Positions 53,758-61,764 of a stretch of DNA of 64,000 nt are shown in pieces. The stretch's first letter is position 1, and the number at the start of each line of letters is the position of its first letter. This stretch comes from Clostridiales bacterium (GTDB taxonomy: Bacteria; Bacillota; Dethiobacteria; Dethiobacterales; Dethiobacteraceae). The translations under genes and the position numbers were made by a program. The notes beneath the pieces are model-generated. The model ran no database searches. It saw only the letters and a program-made list of their open reading frames with translations, and had not been told where the DNA came from. The stretch is taken from contig JAGXRM010000007.1 in the NCBI GenBank assembly GCA_018335855.1, forward strand, positions 62,001-126,000. The letters are read 5' to 3'.

Positions 53758-53993
53758 AGGCTATGACGGGACGAGTATGCCAACGGCAGCACTACAGGGA
53801 AGGACTCCGTGACTGAGAGTGTCCTGTGCAAGTTGGTCGGAAGTTCACCCCTGAGCCGCCGACTGAAGGGTTTCTGTGTAGGTCGGTCCGGGGTTTCCCG
53901 TTATCGAAACAAAGTGAGTAGTATGCTGCTAAGCTTGGGTGGTACCGCGGAAGAAAACTTTCGTCCCTTTATTAAGGGACGTTATTTTTTTAA
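53758..53993 (+). promoter_or_regulatory. T-box riboswitch controlling pheST
   Basis: T-box core GGGTGGTACCGCGG at 53937-53950. The terminator arms are CGTCCCTT (53962-53969) and AAGGGACG (53974-53981), then TTATTTTTTT. In GGAAGTTCACCCCTGAG the specifier is TTC at 53844-53846, a phenylalanine codon. Uncharged tRNA-Phe should favour readthrough. Confidence 0.93.
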
Positions 53994-54021
53994 GTTTTAT
54001 TTATTGAAGGGAGTGTTTGGA

Positions 54022-55047
54022 TTGCGGGAAACATTGAATACATTGGCTGAAAATGCCAAGAAGGATATTTCAGGGGCAGCGACCCTGGAGGAGTTAAAGC
54101 AGATACAGGTACGATATCTTGGCAAGAAAGGCGAGATTACCGCTGTACTGCGTGGCATGGGAAAGCTGCCGCCGGAAGAGCGTCCTGTGATTGGCAGTTT
54201 GGCAAACAGTGTCCGTGATGAACTTACTGAGCTGCTGGACAGCAGGGAAGAACATATGAAGGTCGAAGCACGGCGCAAGAGTATTGCTGCGGAAAAAATT
54301 GATGTTACACTACCGGGTAATCCGGTTGCCATCGGGCACATTCATCCCCTGACACTGATTATGGATGAAATTGCCGATATATTTCTTGGCATGGGTTTCA
54401 CCATTGCCGAGGGGCCGGAAATTGAGACAGATTATTATAACTTCGAAGCACTCAATATTCCCAAAGAGCATCCGGCCAGAGAGATGCAGGACTCCTTTTA
54501 TATGACTCCGGAATTGTTGTTGCGCACTCATACATCGCCGGTCCAGGTGAGGACGATGGAAAAGGTGGCGCCGCAGGTTCCGATTCGTATTATCGCGCCG
54601 GGGAAAGTATACAGAAGAGATGATGATGCAACCCACTCCCCCATGTTTCATCAGGTTGAAGGACTGGTGATTGACCAGGATATTTCCCTGTCCGATCTGA
54701 AAGGGACATTGCTTCTTTTTGCCCGGCAGATGTTTGGCCCTGATCAGCAGGTGCGGTTACGTCCAAGCTTCTTCCCCTTCACAGAACCCAGTGCTGAAGT
54801 GGATATCGCCTGTGTAATGTGCTCCGGCCAGGGGTGCCGCGTCTGTAAGGAGACAGGTTGGATTGAGATTCTCGGTTCCGGCATGGTCCATCCCCGTGTG
54901 CTGGAAATGTCGGGTTACGACCCGGAGGAATATACCGGTTACGCGTTTGGTATGGGCGTAGAGCGGATTGCTATGCTGAAATACGGCATAGATGACTTGC
55001 GTCTGTTCTTTCTTAATGATGTCAGAATGCTAAGGCAGTTCCGCTGA
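54022..55047 (+). CDS. pheS: Phenylalanyl-tRNA synthetase alpha subunit
   Basis: Catalytic subunit of the alpha2-beta2 enzyme, 341 residues: N-terminal coiled coil, motif 1 region [19 protein letters not shown], motif 2 [19 protein letters not shown], motif 3 [20 protein letters not shown] 54022 is eight bases after AAGGGAG. It is 26 bases from pheT. Confidence 0.97.
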   Translation: MRETLNTLAENAKKDISGAATLEELKQIQVRYLGKKGEITAVLRGMGKLPPEERPVIGSLANSVRDELTELLDSREEHMKVEARRKSIAAEKIDVTLPGNPVAIGHIHPLTLIMDEIADIFLGMGFTIAEGPEIETDYYNFEALNIPKEHPAREMQDSFYMTPELLLRTHTSPVQVRTMEKVAPQVPIRIIAPGKVYRRDDDATHSPMFHQVEGLVIDQDISLSDLKGTLLLFARQMFGPDQQVRLRPSFFPFTEPSAEVDIACVMCSGQGCRVCKETGWIEILGSGMVHPRVLEMSGYDPEEYTGYAFGMGVERIAMLKYGIDDLRLFFLNDVRMLRQFR

Positions 55048-55073
55048 TACTGGCGGCATAGGAGGTGTAAATT

Positions 55074-57476
55074 ATGCGTGTGCCATATACATGGTTAAAA
55101 GATTTTATACATACAGATCTATCTGCTCAGGAACTGGCAGAATTGCTGACCCGGTCCGGCATTGAGGTGGAAGAAATCACATCACTGCGGCCCGGGTTTA
55201 CCGGAATCATCGTGGCAGAAGTCCTTTCCATCGACAAGCATCCGGAAGCGGACAAACTCTTTATTGTCAAGGTGTACGACGGCTCCGAAGAGCTTACAAT
55301 CGTTGCCGGTATTGACAATATGCAACCCGGAGATAAAGTGCCGCTGGCTGTGGCAGGCGCAAGCCTGCCGGGAGATATAGTGATTAAGAAGACAAAACTG
55401 CGCGGCGTGGAATCCAGGGGGATGCTTTGCTCCGCTGATGAACTGGGCCTGGATCTAAACCCCGGCATGGATGGCGTCCTGATCCTGGATAAAGACGCAC
55501 AGGTTGGAGTTGCACTGGAAGATACTCTGGTATTAAATGATCCTATTTTGATCCTGGGGCTGACGCCAAACAGGGCAGATTGCCTGGGGTTGTTGGGTGT
55601 GGCACACGAAGTGGCAGCGCTGACCGGCGGCGATGTACAGTTGCCGGATATATCACCGCTGTCACGGAAAGCGCAAGCCCCAGTCCCCCGGATTCGGATT
55701 GAAGATTCGTCTCTGTGTGCCCGGTATTCGGGACTGGTTATCGGGGATGTGAAAATCGGGCTATCCCCTGTCTGGATGCAGGCAAGGTTGTTGCAGGCGG
55801 GTATCCGTCCCATCTCCAATATTGTTGATATCACCAACTATGTAATGTGGGAGTGGGGCCAGCCCCTGCATGCTTTTGATTACCCCCTATTGGCGGAACA
55901 CTCCATTGTCGTCCGGCCCGCCAGGGAGGGTGAGGAACTTGTAACCCTGGATAACGTCAAGCGCGGTCTGACGGAGGAGATGCTGGTTATTGCCGACGCC
56001 CAAAACCCAGTAGCCGTAGCCGGAGTGATGGGAGGCCTGGAGACGGAAATTACAGATAACACGGAAACAGTTCTCCTGGAATCGGCACATTTTAATCCTG
56101 TTTCCATTCGCCGGACAGGACGGAGTCTGGGATTGTATTCTGAAGCGCAGCAGCGTTTTGAAAAAGGCGTAGATGTCAATGGCTGTGTGCAGGCCGTTCG
56201 CCGGGCTGCAAAGCTGATAGAACTGCTGGGTGCGGGACGGTCCGAGGGTGATGTTGTTGATGAATATGTTGCGCCCCTATACCCGCAGCAGATTCGCCTT
56301 CGCCCGGATCGGGCACGAAAACTGATTGGATTGGAAATTTCCCAGCAGGAGATGGCAGCCATTTTTCAACGGCAGGGATTTTCAGTAGAAGAAGGAACGC
56401 ATCTCCATGTCAAGGTGCCGACAAGCCGTCCCGATCTTGAGAGCGAAGTGGATCTGATAGAAGAAGTAGCGCGCATCAACGGCTACGATAAAATAGCTAC
56501 AACGCTGCCATCGGGTGTAATTACCCAGGGGCGCCGTACGGAGCGTCAACAGGCGGTTAAGAAAGTCAGGGAAACGATGCTGGCCTGCGGCCTGACGGAA
56601 GTCATTAATTATACGTTTGTCAGCCCGAACCAGTTAAAAAAGCTGCACCTTGAACAGCAGAACATGGAAACAGTAGTGGTAGCCAATCCGTTGTCCGAGG
56701 AACAGAGCGTAATGCGGACCGAACTGCTGGGCGGGCTCTTGTCCACAATCGCTTATAATGGCAACCGCAACGTGCACGATGTGCAGATTTTCGAGATGGG
56801 TGCTGTGTACAAGCCGTATGAATTGCCCCTTACCCGCTTACCTGAGGAAAAGACAAAGCTCGGGCTGGCGCTGACCGGAGCGTTATCGGCAGAGCATTGG
56901 CGTCAAAAACCGCAGACAGCCGATTTCTTTAGCCTGAAAGGAATTATCGAAGCACTTCTGACCCGGCTTAACATAAATCAGGCAATCTTCCGGGAGACCG
57001 AGGAGCCGTTCTGTCAGCCCGGTCAGGCTGCTGCAATCTGCCTGGGAGACGAACGAATCGGCTGGCTTGGCCGGATTCACCCGGAAGTGCTGGATGCTTA
57101 TGGATTAGAACAACCTGTGTACGCTGCGGAAATTGATATGGAATCACTGTTAGGTCTAGTCAGGCTGGTACCCGAGTACACGATGCTGCCCCGTTATCCC
57201 GCTCTGTTACGCGACTTGGCCGTTGTTGTCCCCGACGAGGTTTCCGCCATCGAAGTTACCGCTGTTATCTATCAGACAGGGGGGGCTCTTGTCAGCGATG
57301 TTTCTCTTTTTGACCTATACCGCGGCCCGCAAATTCCTGCCGGATCCCGTAGCTTAGCGTTCGCCATCAGCTACCGTGATCCTTCCCGCACATTAAGTGA
57401 TGAAGATGTCACACAACTGCACCAAGAAATTGAGCAGACACTGCAGGAGAGTTTGGGTACCCGTTTACGGGGGTAG
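55074..57476 (+). CDS. pheT: Phenylalanyl-tRNA synthetase beta subunit
   Basis: 800-residue structural and editing subunit: N-terminal EMAP/OB domain (GIIVAEVLSIDKHPEADKLF), B3/B4 editing region (TPNRADCLGLLGVAHEVAAL; WGQPLHAFDY), B5 and a C-terminal anticodon-binding ferredoxin fold (YPALLRDLAVVV; FAISYRDPSRTL). Strong AGGAGG before ATG. Confidence 0.97.
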   Translation: MRVPYTWLKDFIHTDLSAQELAELLTRSGIEVEEITSLRPGFTGIIVAEVLSIDKHPEADKLFIVKVYDGSEELTIVAGIDNMQPGDKVPLAVAGASLPGDIVIKKTKLRGVESRGMLCSADELGLDLNPGMDGVLILDKDAQVGVALEDTLVLNDPILILGLTPNRADCLGLLGVAHEVAALTGGDVQLPDISPLSRKAQAPVPRIRIEDSSLCARYSGLVIGDVKIGLSPVWMQARLLQAGIRPISNIVDITNYVMWEWGQPLHAFDYPLLAEHSIVVRPAREGEELVTLDNVKRGLTEEMLVIADAQNPVAVAGVMGGLETEITDNTETVLLESAHFNPVSIRRTGRSLGLYSEAQQRFEKGVDVNGCVQAVRRAAKLIELLGAGRSEGDVVDEYVAPLYPQQIRLRPDRARKLIGLEISQQEMAAIFQRQGFSVEEGTHLHVKVPTSRPDLESEVDLIEEVARINGYDKIATTLPSGVITQGRRTERQQAVKKVRETMLACGLTEVINYTFVSPNQLKKLHLEQQNMETVVVANPLSEEQSVMRTELLGGLLSTIAYNGNRNVHDVQIFEMGAVYKPYELPLTRLPEEKTKLGLALTGALSAEHWRQKPQTADFFSLKGIIEALLTRLNINQAIFRETEEPFCQPGQAAAICLGDERIGWLGRIHPEVLDAYGLEQPVYAAEIDMESLLGLVRLVPEYTMLPRYPALLRDLAVVVPDEVSAIEVTAVIYQTGGALVSDVSLFDLYRGPQIPAGSRSLAFAISYRDPSRTLSDEDVTQLHQEIEQTLQESLGTRLRG

Positions 57477-57535
57477 CAGGAAATATGTCGCATCAGGGCG
57501 AAATAGAGGATATACCATTTAGGGAGGTCGGGCCT

Positions 57536-57802
57536 ATGTCCCAGGAGGACAGTAAGAACCGAGTCCATGTAAAAATATACGGGGAAGAATACACGATGAG
57601 GGGTAACTCATCCCCGGATTATATGAAACGTGTCGCCCACTATGTAGACGAAAAAATGAAACAGGTCGGCCAAGTTAATACCCGCCTGGGAATTAACAAG
57701 GTGGCAGTGCTGACGGCGATTAACCTGACCGATGAATTATTTCGTGTGCGCAAGGAACTGCTTGAGCTTGAGTCATTACTTGAGAAACAGACGGCACAAT
57801 GA
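57536..57802 (+). CDS. zapA: Cell division protein ZapA
   Basis: An 88-residue FtsZ-ring stabiliser: RVHVKIYGEEYTMRGNSSPD start and a C-terminal coiled coil (LTAINLTDELFRVRKELLEL). ATG 57536 is eight bases after GGGAGG; the frame's earlier ATG (57485) lacks such a site. It overlaps cvpA by four bases (ATGA). The pheT-zapA-cvpA-polX-mutS2 order is common in Firmicutes. Confidence 0.9.
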   Translation: MSQEDSKNRVHVKIYGEEYTMRGNSSPDYMKRVAHYVDEKMKQVGQVNTRLGINKVAVLTAINLTDELFRVRKELLELESLLEKQTAQ

Positions 57803-58356
57803 CAAACTGGCTTGACATCGTCATCATCGTGCTGATTTTCTACTCTGCAGTTACAGGTTGGCGACGGGGTCTGGTTCGGCAATTCTTTGATGTAACCGCC
57901 GTTTTTGCTTCGTATTTTGTGGCGCTACGTTACGGTGGTGAGTTTATTGTCTGGTTTGGGCAATATGTGCCATTAACCCGTTGGCTGCCGGCTTGGTTTG
58001 CCGCGCCTCTTCCCGGAGGCTTTGTGCTTGGTGAGGTTATTGTTCGCCTAATCGGATTTACTGTACTTTTTTTTGCCACCCGGTTATTTTTCAGGCTGTT
58101 TTCCGGACTGCTGCACGGTATTTTTTCCCTCCCTGTGTTAGGTACTGTTAACGGTTTGACAGGGATGGTTCTTGGACTTGTGAAGGGACTTTTACTTGCC
58201 TTAATCCTGGTTGCCGTTCTTTCACTGGTGTCTACCCCTTTTTGGCAGCAAACACTGGAAGCGTCGGTTGTGGCTACATCGATTCACTATTGGTGGCCGA
58301 TCGTTTATCAGCAGATGACGAACTATCTCTTAAAAGATTTGCTTAACACCGTGTGA
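57799..58356 (+). CDS. CvpA family membrane protein
   Basis: A 185-residue protein with four membrane segments (LDIVIIVLIFYSAVTGWRRG, FTVLFFATRLFFRLFSGLL, LVKGLLLALILVAVLSLV) of the CvpA/YshB type. In E. coli CvpA is tied to colicin V export; in Firmicutes the homologue next to mutS2 has no settled function. Translationally coupled to zapA. Confidence 0.88.
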   Translation: MTNWLDIVIIVLIFYSAVTGWRRGLVRQFFDVTAVFASYFVALRYGGEFIVWFGQYVPLTRWLPAWFAAPLPGGFVLGEVIVRLIGFTVLFFATRLFFRLFSGLLHGIFSLPVLGTVNGLTGMVLGLVKGLLLALILVAVLSLVSTPFWQQTLEASVVATSIHYWWPIVYQQMTNYLLKDLLNTV

Positions 58357-58427
58357 GAGCACGGTTACTTTTTTGTTGGCAGGAAACGATAATAAAGCAT
58401 TGAATTCTTTTTGGACGGAGTGAAATT

Positions 58428-60011
58428 GTGCGCAACAGAGATGTCGCAGAAATGTTGGATAGAGCGGCGCGCATCCTCTCTCTGCGCGGGGAGAATCGCT
58501 ATCGTGTCCGTGCATACAAACGGGCGGCACGGGCTGTAGCTTCATCCCCCGTGGAAATCGAGAAACTGATGCGGGAAAATAAATTGCAGGCTCTTGAGGG
58601 TGTAGGAGCGGGAATTGCCGTAAAAATAAAAGAGATTGTTAAGACCGGGAAACTGTCGCTTCTTGAACGGGTGGAGAGCGGTAAGCTCCCTGAAATTGAG
58701 GAAGGCCGCATGATTTTACTGGCGTCGGCACTGACGCTGGCCACAGAATTAATCCCCGGACTGGAAGTTCTTTCCGGCGTGACCAAAGCAGCGCTGACAG
58801 GAGATGTCCGACGGGGCAAAGAAACGGTGGAGAAAGTGGAAATTGTCCTGGCCGCCAGTGATATGTTTCAGGCTAAAGTAGCTTTGGAGAACTGCGAATA
58901 TCTTCACCACTTACGCTGGGATGGGAATTTTTGTTCTGCCATGCACAGCTTCGGTCTGTCACTGACGCTCTACCTGGTTCAGGAGGACGACTTCAGCCTC
59001 ACCTTATGGGTGACAAGCGGCAGTGCCGGGCATATAAAAAAAATTTCTGAGATTGTTAGAAACGATAAGGGTCAGGACCTGTTGTGCCAGGAAGCCGGGA
59101 AGCACCCGTTTACGCCGGAGACGGAAGAGGCTATCTATAACTTGGCCGGGCTCCCATTTATCCATCCGGAACTGCGCGAAGACCGGGGTGAAGTGGAAGC
59201 AGCACAGGAGGGCCGGTTGCCCGTACTGGTAGAAGCCTCGGATTATTGCGGCGACCTCCACGTACATAGCAATTGGAGTGACGGTACTGCGGAGATTGAA
59301 GAAATGGTGGATGCGGCGTCAGAGCTTGGATATCGCTTTATTGCGGTGACAGACCATTCCCGCGCCCTAAAAATTGCTGGCGGTCTGTCCCTGGAAAAAC
59401 TGGCGGAACAAGGCCGTTACATTCAGGCTCTACAAGCAAAATACCCTAACATACGTATCTTTGCCGGCATTGAAGCTGACATCCTTGATGACGGCAGTGT
59501 CGATGCGCCGGATGAAGTTCTGGCAGGCCTTGATGTGGTAATCGCCTCTGTTCACAGCGGATTCCGGCAGTCAAGTGAGAAATTGACAGCAAGAATTTGC
59601 CGTGCCATGCACAATCCCTATGTACAAATAATAGCCCATGCCACGGGGCGCCTTTTGGAAAAACGACAGCCGTATGCTGTGAATATGGATGAGGTAATAC
59701 GGACAGCGGCAGCAACAGGGACGGCACTGGAAATAAATTCTTCTCCTGACAGACTGGATATCAATGACATTTTTACGCGCCAGGCCAAAGAAGCCGGCGT
59801 ACTCATTTCCGTTAACACCGATGCCCACAGCCAGTTAGAATTGGCCAATGCTATCCTGGGCCTCACTGTGGCCAGGCGGGGTTGGCTGACAAAAGAAGAT
59901 GTCCTAAATACTCGGAATCCTGATGAACTTATCTCTCTGCTACAAGCAAAAAGAAAAAGCCGCTATCGCGGCTGGTCAAGAAGGCTTTGTAAATCGGAAC
60001 GAGCTTTTTGA
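58428..60011 (+). CDS. PolX-family protein with intact PHP domain but no polymerase active site
   Basis: A 527-residue PolX homologue. The 8-kDa domain (about 1-90, LEGVGAGIAVKIKEI) is normal. The second helix-hairpin-helix region that should follow is missing. In the palm, GDVRRGKETVEKVEIVL (about 125-141) has K-V-E where the family has D-L-D, and SLTLYLV near 180 lacks the third aspartate. The PHP domain keeps its metal ligands: DLHVHSNWSDG (about 276), VTDHS, HATGR and NTDAH. So 3'-5' exonuclease/phosphatase chemistry is likely and polymerisation is not. Its tail overlaps the convergent DUF421 gene. Confidence 0.85.
   Translation: MRNRDVAEMLDRAARILSLRGENRYRVRAYKRAARAVASSPVEIEKLMRENKLQALEGVGAGIAVKIKEIVKTGKLSLLERVESGKLPEIEEGRMILLASALTLATELIPGLEVLSGVTKAALTGDVRRGKETVEKVEIVLAASDMFQAKVALENCEYLHHLRWDGNFCSAMHSFGLSLTLYLVQEDDFSLTLWVTSGSAGHIKKISEIVRNDKGQDLLCQEAGKHPFTPETEEAIYNLAGLPFIHPELREDRGEVEAAQEGRLPVLVEASDYCGDLHVHSNWSDGTAEIEEMVDAASELGYRFIAVTDHSRALKIAGGLSLEKLAEQGRYIQALQAKYPNIRIFAGIEADILDDGSVDAPDEVLAGLDVVIASVHSGFRQSSEKLTARICRAMHNPYVQIIAHATGRLLEKRQPYAVNMDEVIRTAAATGTALEINSSPDRLDINDIFTRQAKEAGVLISVNTDAHSQLELANAILGLTVARRGWLTKEDVLNTRNPDELISLLQAKRKSRYRGWSRRLCKSERAF
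59950..59973 (-). terminator. Terminator of the minus-strand DUF421 gene, inside polX
   Basis: On the minus strand AGCCGC-GATA-GCGGCT is followed by TTTTCTTTTT. It includes the DUF421 stop codon and lies within the last codons of polX. Confidence 0.65.
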
Positions 60012-60547
60012 GCATATTCACCGATAACCTGGTCAAAATTGTTCATTGACATGGTCTTTAAGTCATTGAGTGTTAACGGCTGGAACTCTTTCTTTAAAAT
60101 CACGGTAAATGTACCACCGCTCTCTAAAGTACCTTCTTCCACTTGATTGATATCCACAATGCCATATTTGCGCAGTTCCTGCTTTAAGTCATCTATATTC
60201 ATTCTGACTTTCGCCATATTATCTTTAATAATTTGTCCGTCCCGTACAATAATAGCCGGATTGTCTTCCAGGAAACGGCGCGCCTTTTTGTTATTCAGAG
60301 AAAGAACAGAAGCTAAGATTTCCAGGCCGCTCAGTACAACCAGGGGGACAAGTGTAGGTATGAGCGGCAATTCCACATCCACCATAGGTGCTGACGCTAC
60401 GGAACCGAAAATCACACCGACTACGAAGTCGAGTGGTGAAAGTTGTCCAACTTCCCGTTTCCCCATAAGCTTAACCATGATAACGGCGACGATGTAAATC
60501 GCGATAGTTCGCCCACCCAAGTGGAGTGATTCAAGCAGGACTTCCAT
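59963..60547 (-). CDS. DUF421 membrane protein, second copy
   Basis: A 194-residue YetF-like protein: three membrane segments, KLMGKREVGQLSPLDFVVGV, and the soluble domain EDNPAIIVRDGQIIKDNMAK. It is a paralogue of the gene at 30620 (shared MGKREVGQLS core). One base separates its ATG from the stop of the glutamine-rich gene upstream, so the two are translationally coupled and probably work together. Confidence 0.85.
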   Translation of the reverse strand: MEVLLESLHLGGRTIAIYIVAVIMVKLMGKREVGQLSPLDFVVGVIFGSVASAPMVDVELPLIPTLVPLVVLSGLEILASVLSLNNKKARRFLEDNPAIIVRDGQIIKDNMAKVRMNIDDLKQELRKYGIVDINQVEEGTLESGGTFTVILKKEFQPLTLNDLKTMSMNNFDQVIGEYAQKARSDLQSLLDQPR

Positions 60548-60548
60548 G

Positions 60549-61097
60549 TCAGTGAACTGTGTTCTGGTCCGGAGATTGCCACTGTTGCAGTGTTTTATCT
60601 GATTGCTTCAGTACCTCCGCTAGCTTTACATAGGCCTGACTGTCAAACATAGCCGCTTGCGATTGCGCCATAGAAGAGATTGTTTGCTGCAGGGATTGTG
60701 ATACCTGCATATCAGCCTGATGTTGCTGCTCTTGGATAGTACAGTCAAGTTGCTGCAGCATATTCCGAAAGAACTGGGGGTTATTTTGCGGCCCCTGCTG
60801 AGTCAGTGCCTGTTGCATGGTTTGTATTTGCTTGGTAATCTTGTCTATTTTTTGTGCATCACCAAGAGCTGTAGCAGCCTGCTGCAGTGTCTGCTGAATT
60901 GTTTGCTCTGTTTTAAGCTGCTGTTGCCTTGCTGTTGTTTGCAGGTCGGCGACTAACGTTTGAAACTGCTCAAATGGTGTAGGTGCCGGGTTCGCTACTA
61001 TATCCTGATTTGTTGTCTCATTTATACTGGCAAGATTTCCTCCCCTAGCTTTGTCCATGTCATCCAGTGCCTGCTTTTCCCGCTCACGATCTTTCAT
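60549..61097 (-). CDS. Glutamine-rich coiled-coil protein, unknown
   Basis: A 182-residue soluble protein, about a fifth glutamine, with long helices (LQTTARQQQLKTEQTIQQTL, QQLDCTIQEQQHQADMQVSQ) and a highly charged start (KDREREKQALDDMDKARGG). One cysteine. I recognise no family. AGGTG precedes the ATG. Because it is coupled to a DUF421 gene, it may be a partner in a membrane or spore-associated complex. Confidence 0.7.
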   Translation of the reverse strand: MKDREREKQALDDMDKARGGNLASINETTNQDIVANPAPTPFEQFQTLVADLQTTARQQQLKTEQTIQQTLQQAATALGDAQKIDKITKQIQTMQQALTQQGPQNNPQFFRNMLQQLDCTIQEQQHQADMQVSQSLQQTISSMAQSQAAMFDSQAYVKLAEVLKQSDKTLQQWQSPDQNTVH

Positions 61098-61182
61098 TTT
61101 TTTTCACCTCACTGTTCTTATTTTCTAGTTTACCTAAAGAATCAAGTTATTATTATAGTTACATTTCCCCGCGGAGGCTTGA

Positions 61183-61764
61183 ATGAAACATCTGTCCACA
61201 AAATTCTACAGACGCCCAACTCCGGAAATTGCCAGGACACTTCTTGGCAAAGTGCTTGTGCATCATACTGTGGAAGGTATAACCGCCGGACGCATTGTGG
61301 AGACGGAAGCATATTTGTTCCGGGATGATCCGGCGTGTCACGCTGCCCGGGGCCGGACACGGCGAAATGATGCAATGTTTGGGCCTCCCGGAACCGCATA
61401 CGTTTATTTGATATACGGCATGTATTACTGTTTTAATGTTGTTACAGCAACAGAGGGGGAAGGGGAGGCCGTACTCATCCGGGCGCTGGAACCGCTTCAG
61501 GGCTTAGCTTTAATGGCAGCCAGACGCGGCTGTGATAACGAACGGTTGCTGGCATCCGGACCCGGCAGATTATGCCAGGCCATGGCCCTTCATTCGGGTC
61601 ACAACGGGGTGGACTTAGCAACAGAGCCGCTATATTTGGCCGAGGACAGTTATTTAGCAGGAGAAATTATTACCGCAACCCGTATTGGCATCTCAGTGGG
61701 AGCTGAACTGCCGCTTCGTTTTTATCTGGCGGGAAACCGGTTTGTGTCAAGGAAGGGTAAATGA
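61183..61764 (+). CDS. 3-methyladenine DNA glycosylase (AAG/MPG type)
   Basis: Base-excision repair enzyme that removes alkylated purines. The 193 residues show the family start FYRRPTPEIARTLLGKVLVH, the catalytic glutamate in GRIVETEAYL, and MFGPPGTAYVYLIYGMYYCF. GGAGG precedes the ATG. Its stop overlaps the start of mutS2. Confidence 0.93.
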   Translation: MKHLSTKFYRRPTPEIARTLLGKVLVHHTVEGITAGRIVETEAYLFRDDPACHAARGRTRRNDAMFGPPGTAYVYLIYGMYYCFNVVTATEGEGEAVLIRALEPLQGLALMAARRGCDNERLLASGPGRLCQAMALHSGHNGVDLATEPLYLAEDSYLAGEIITATRIGISVGAELPLRFYLAGNRFVSRKGK

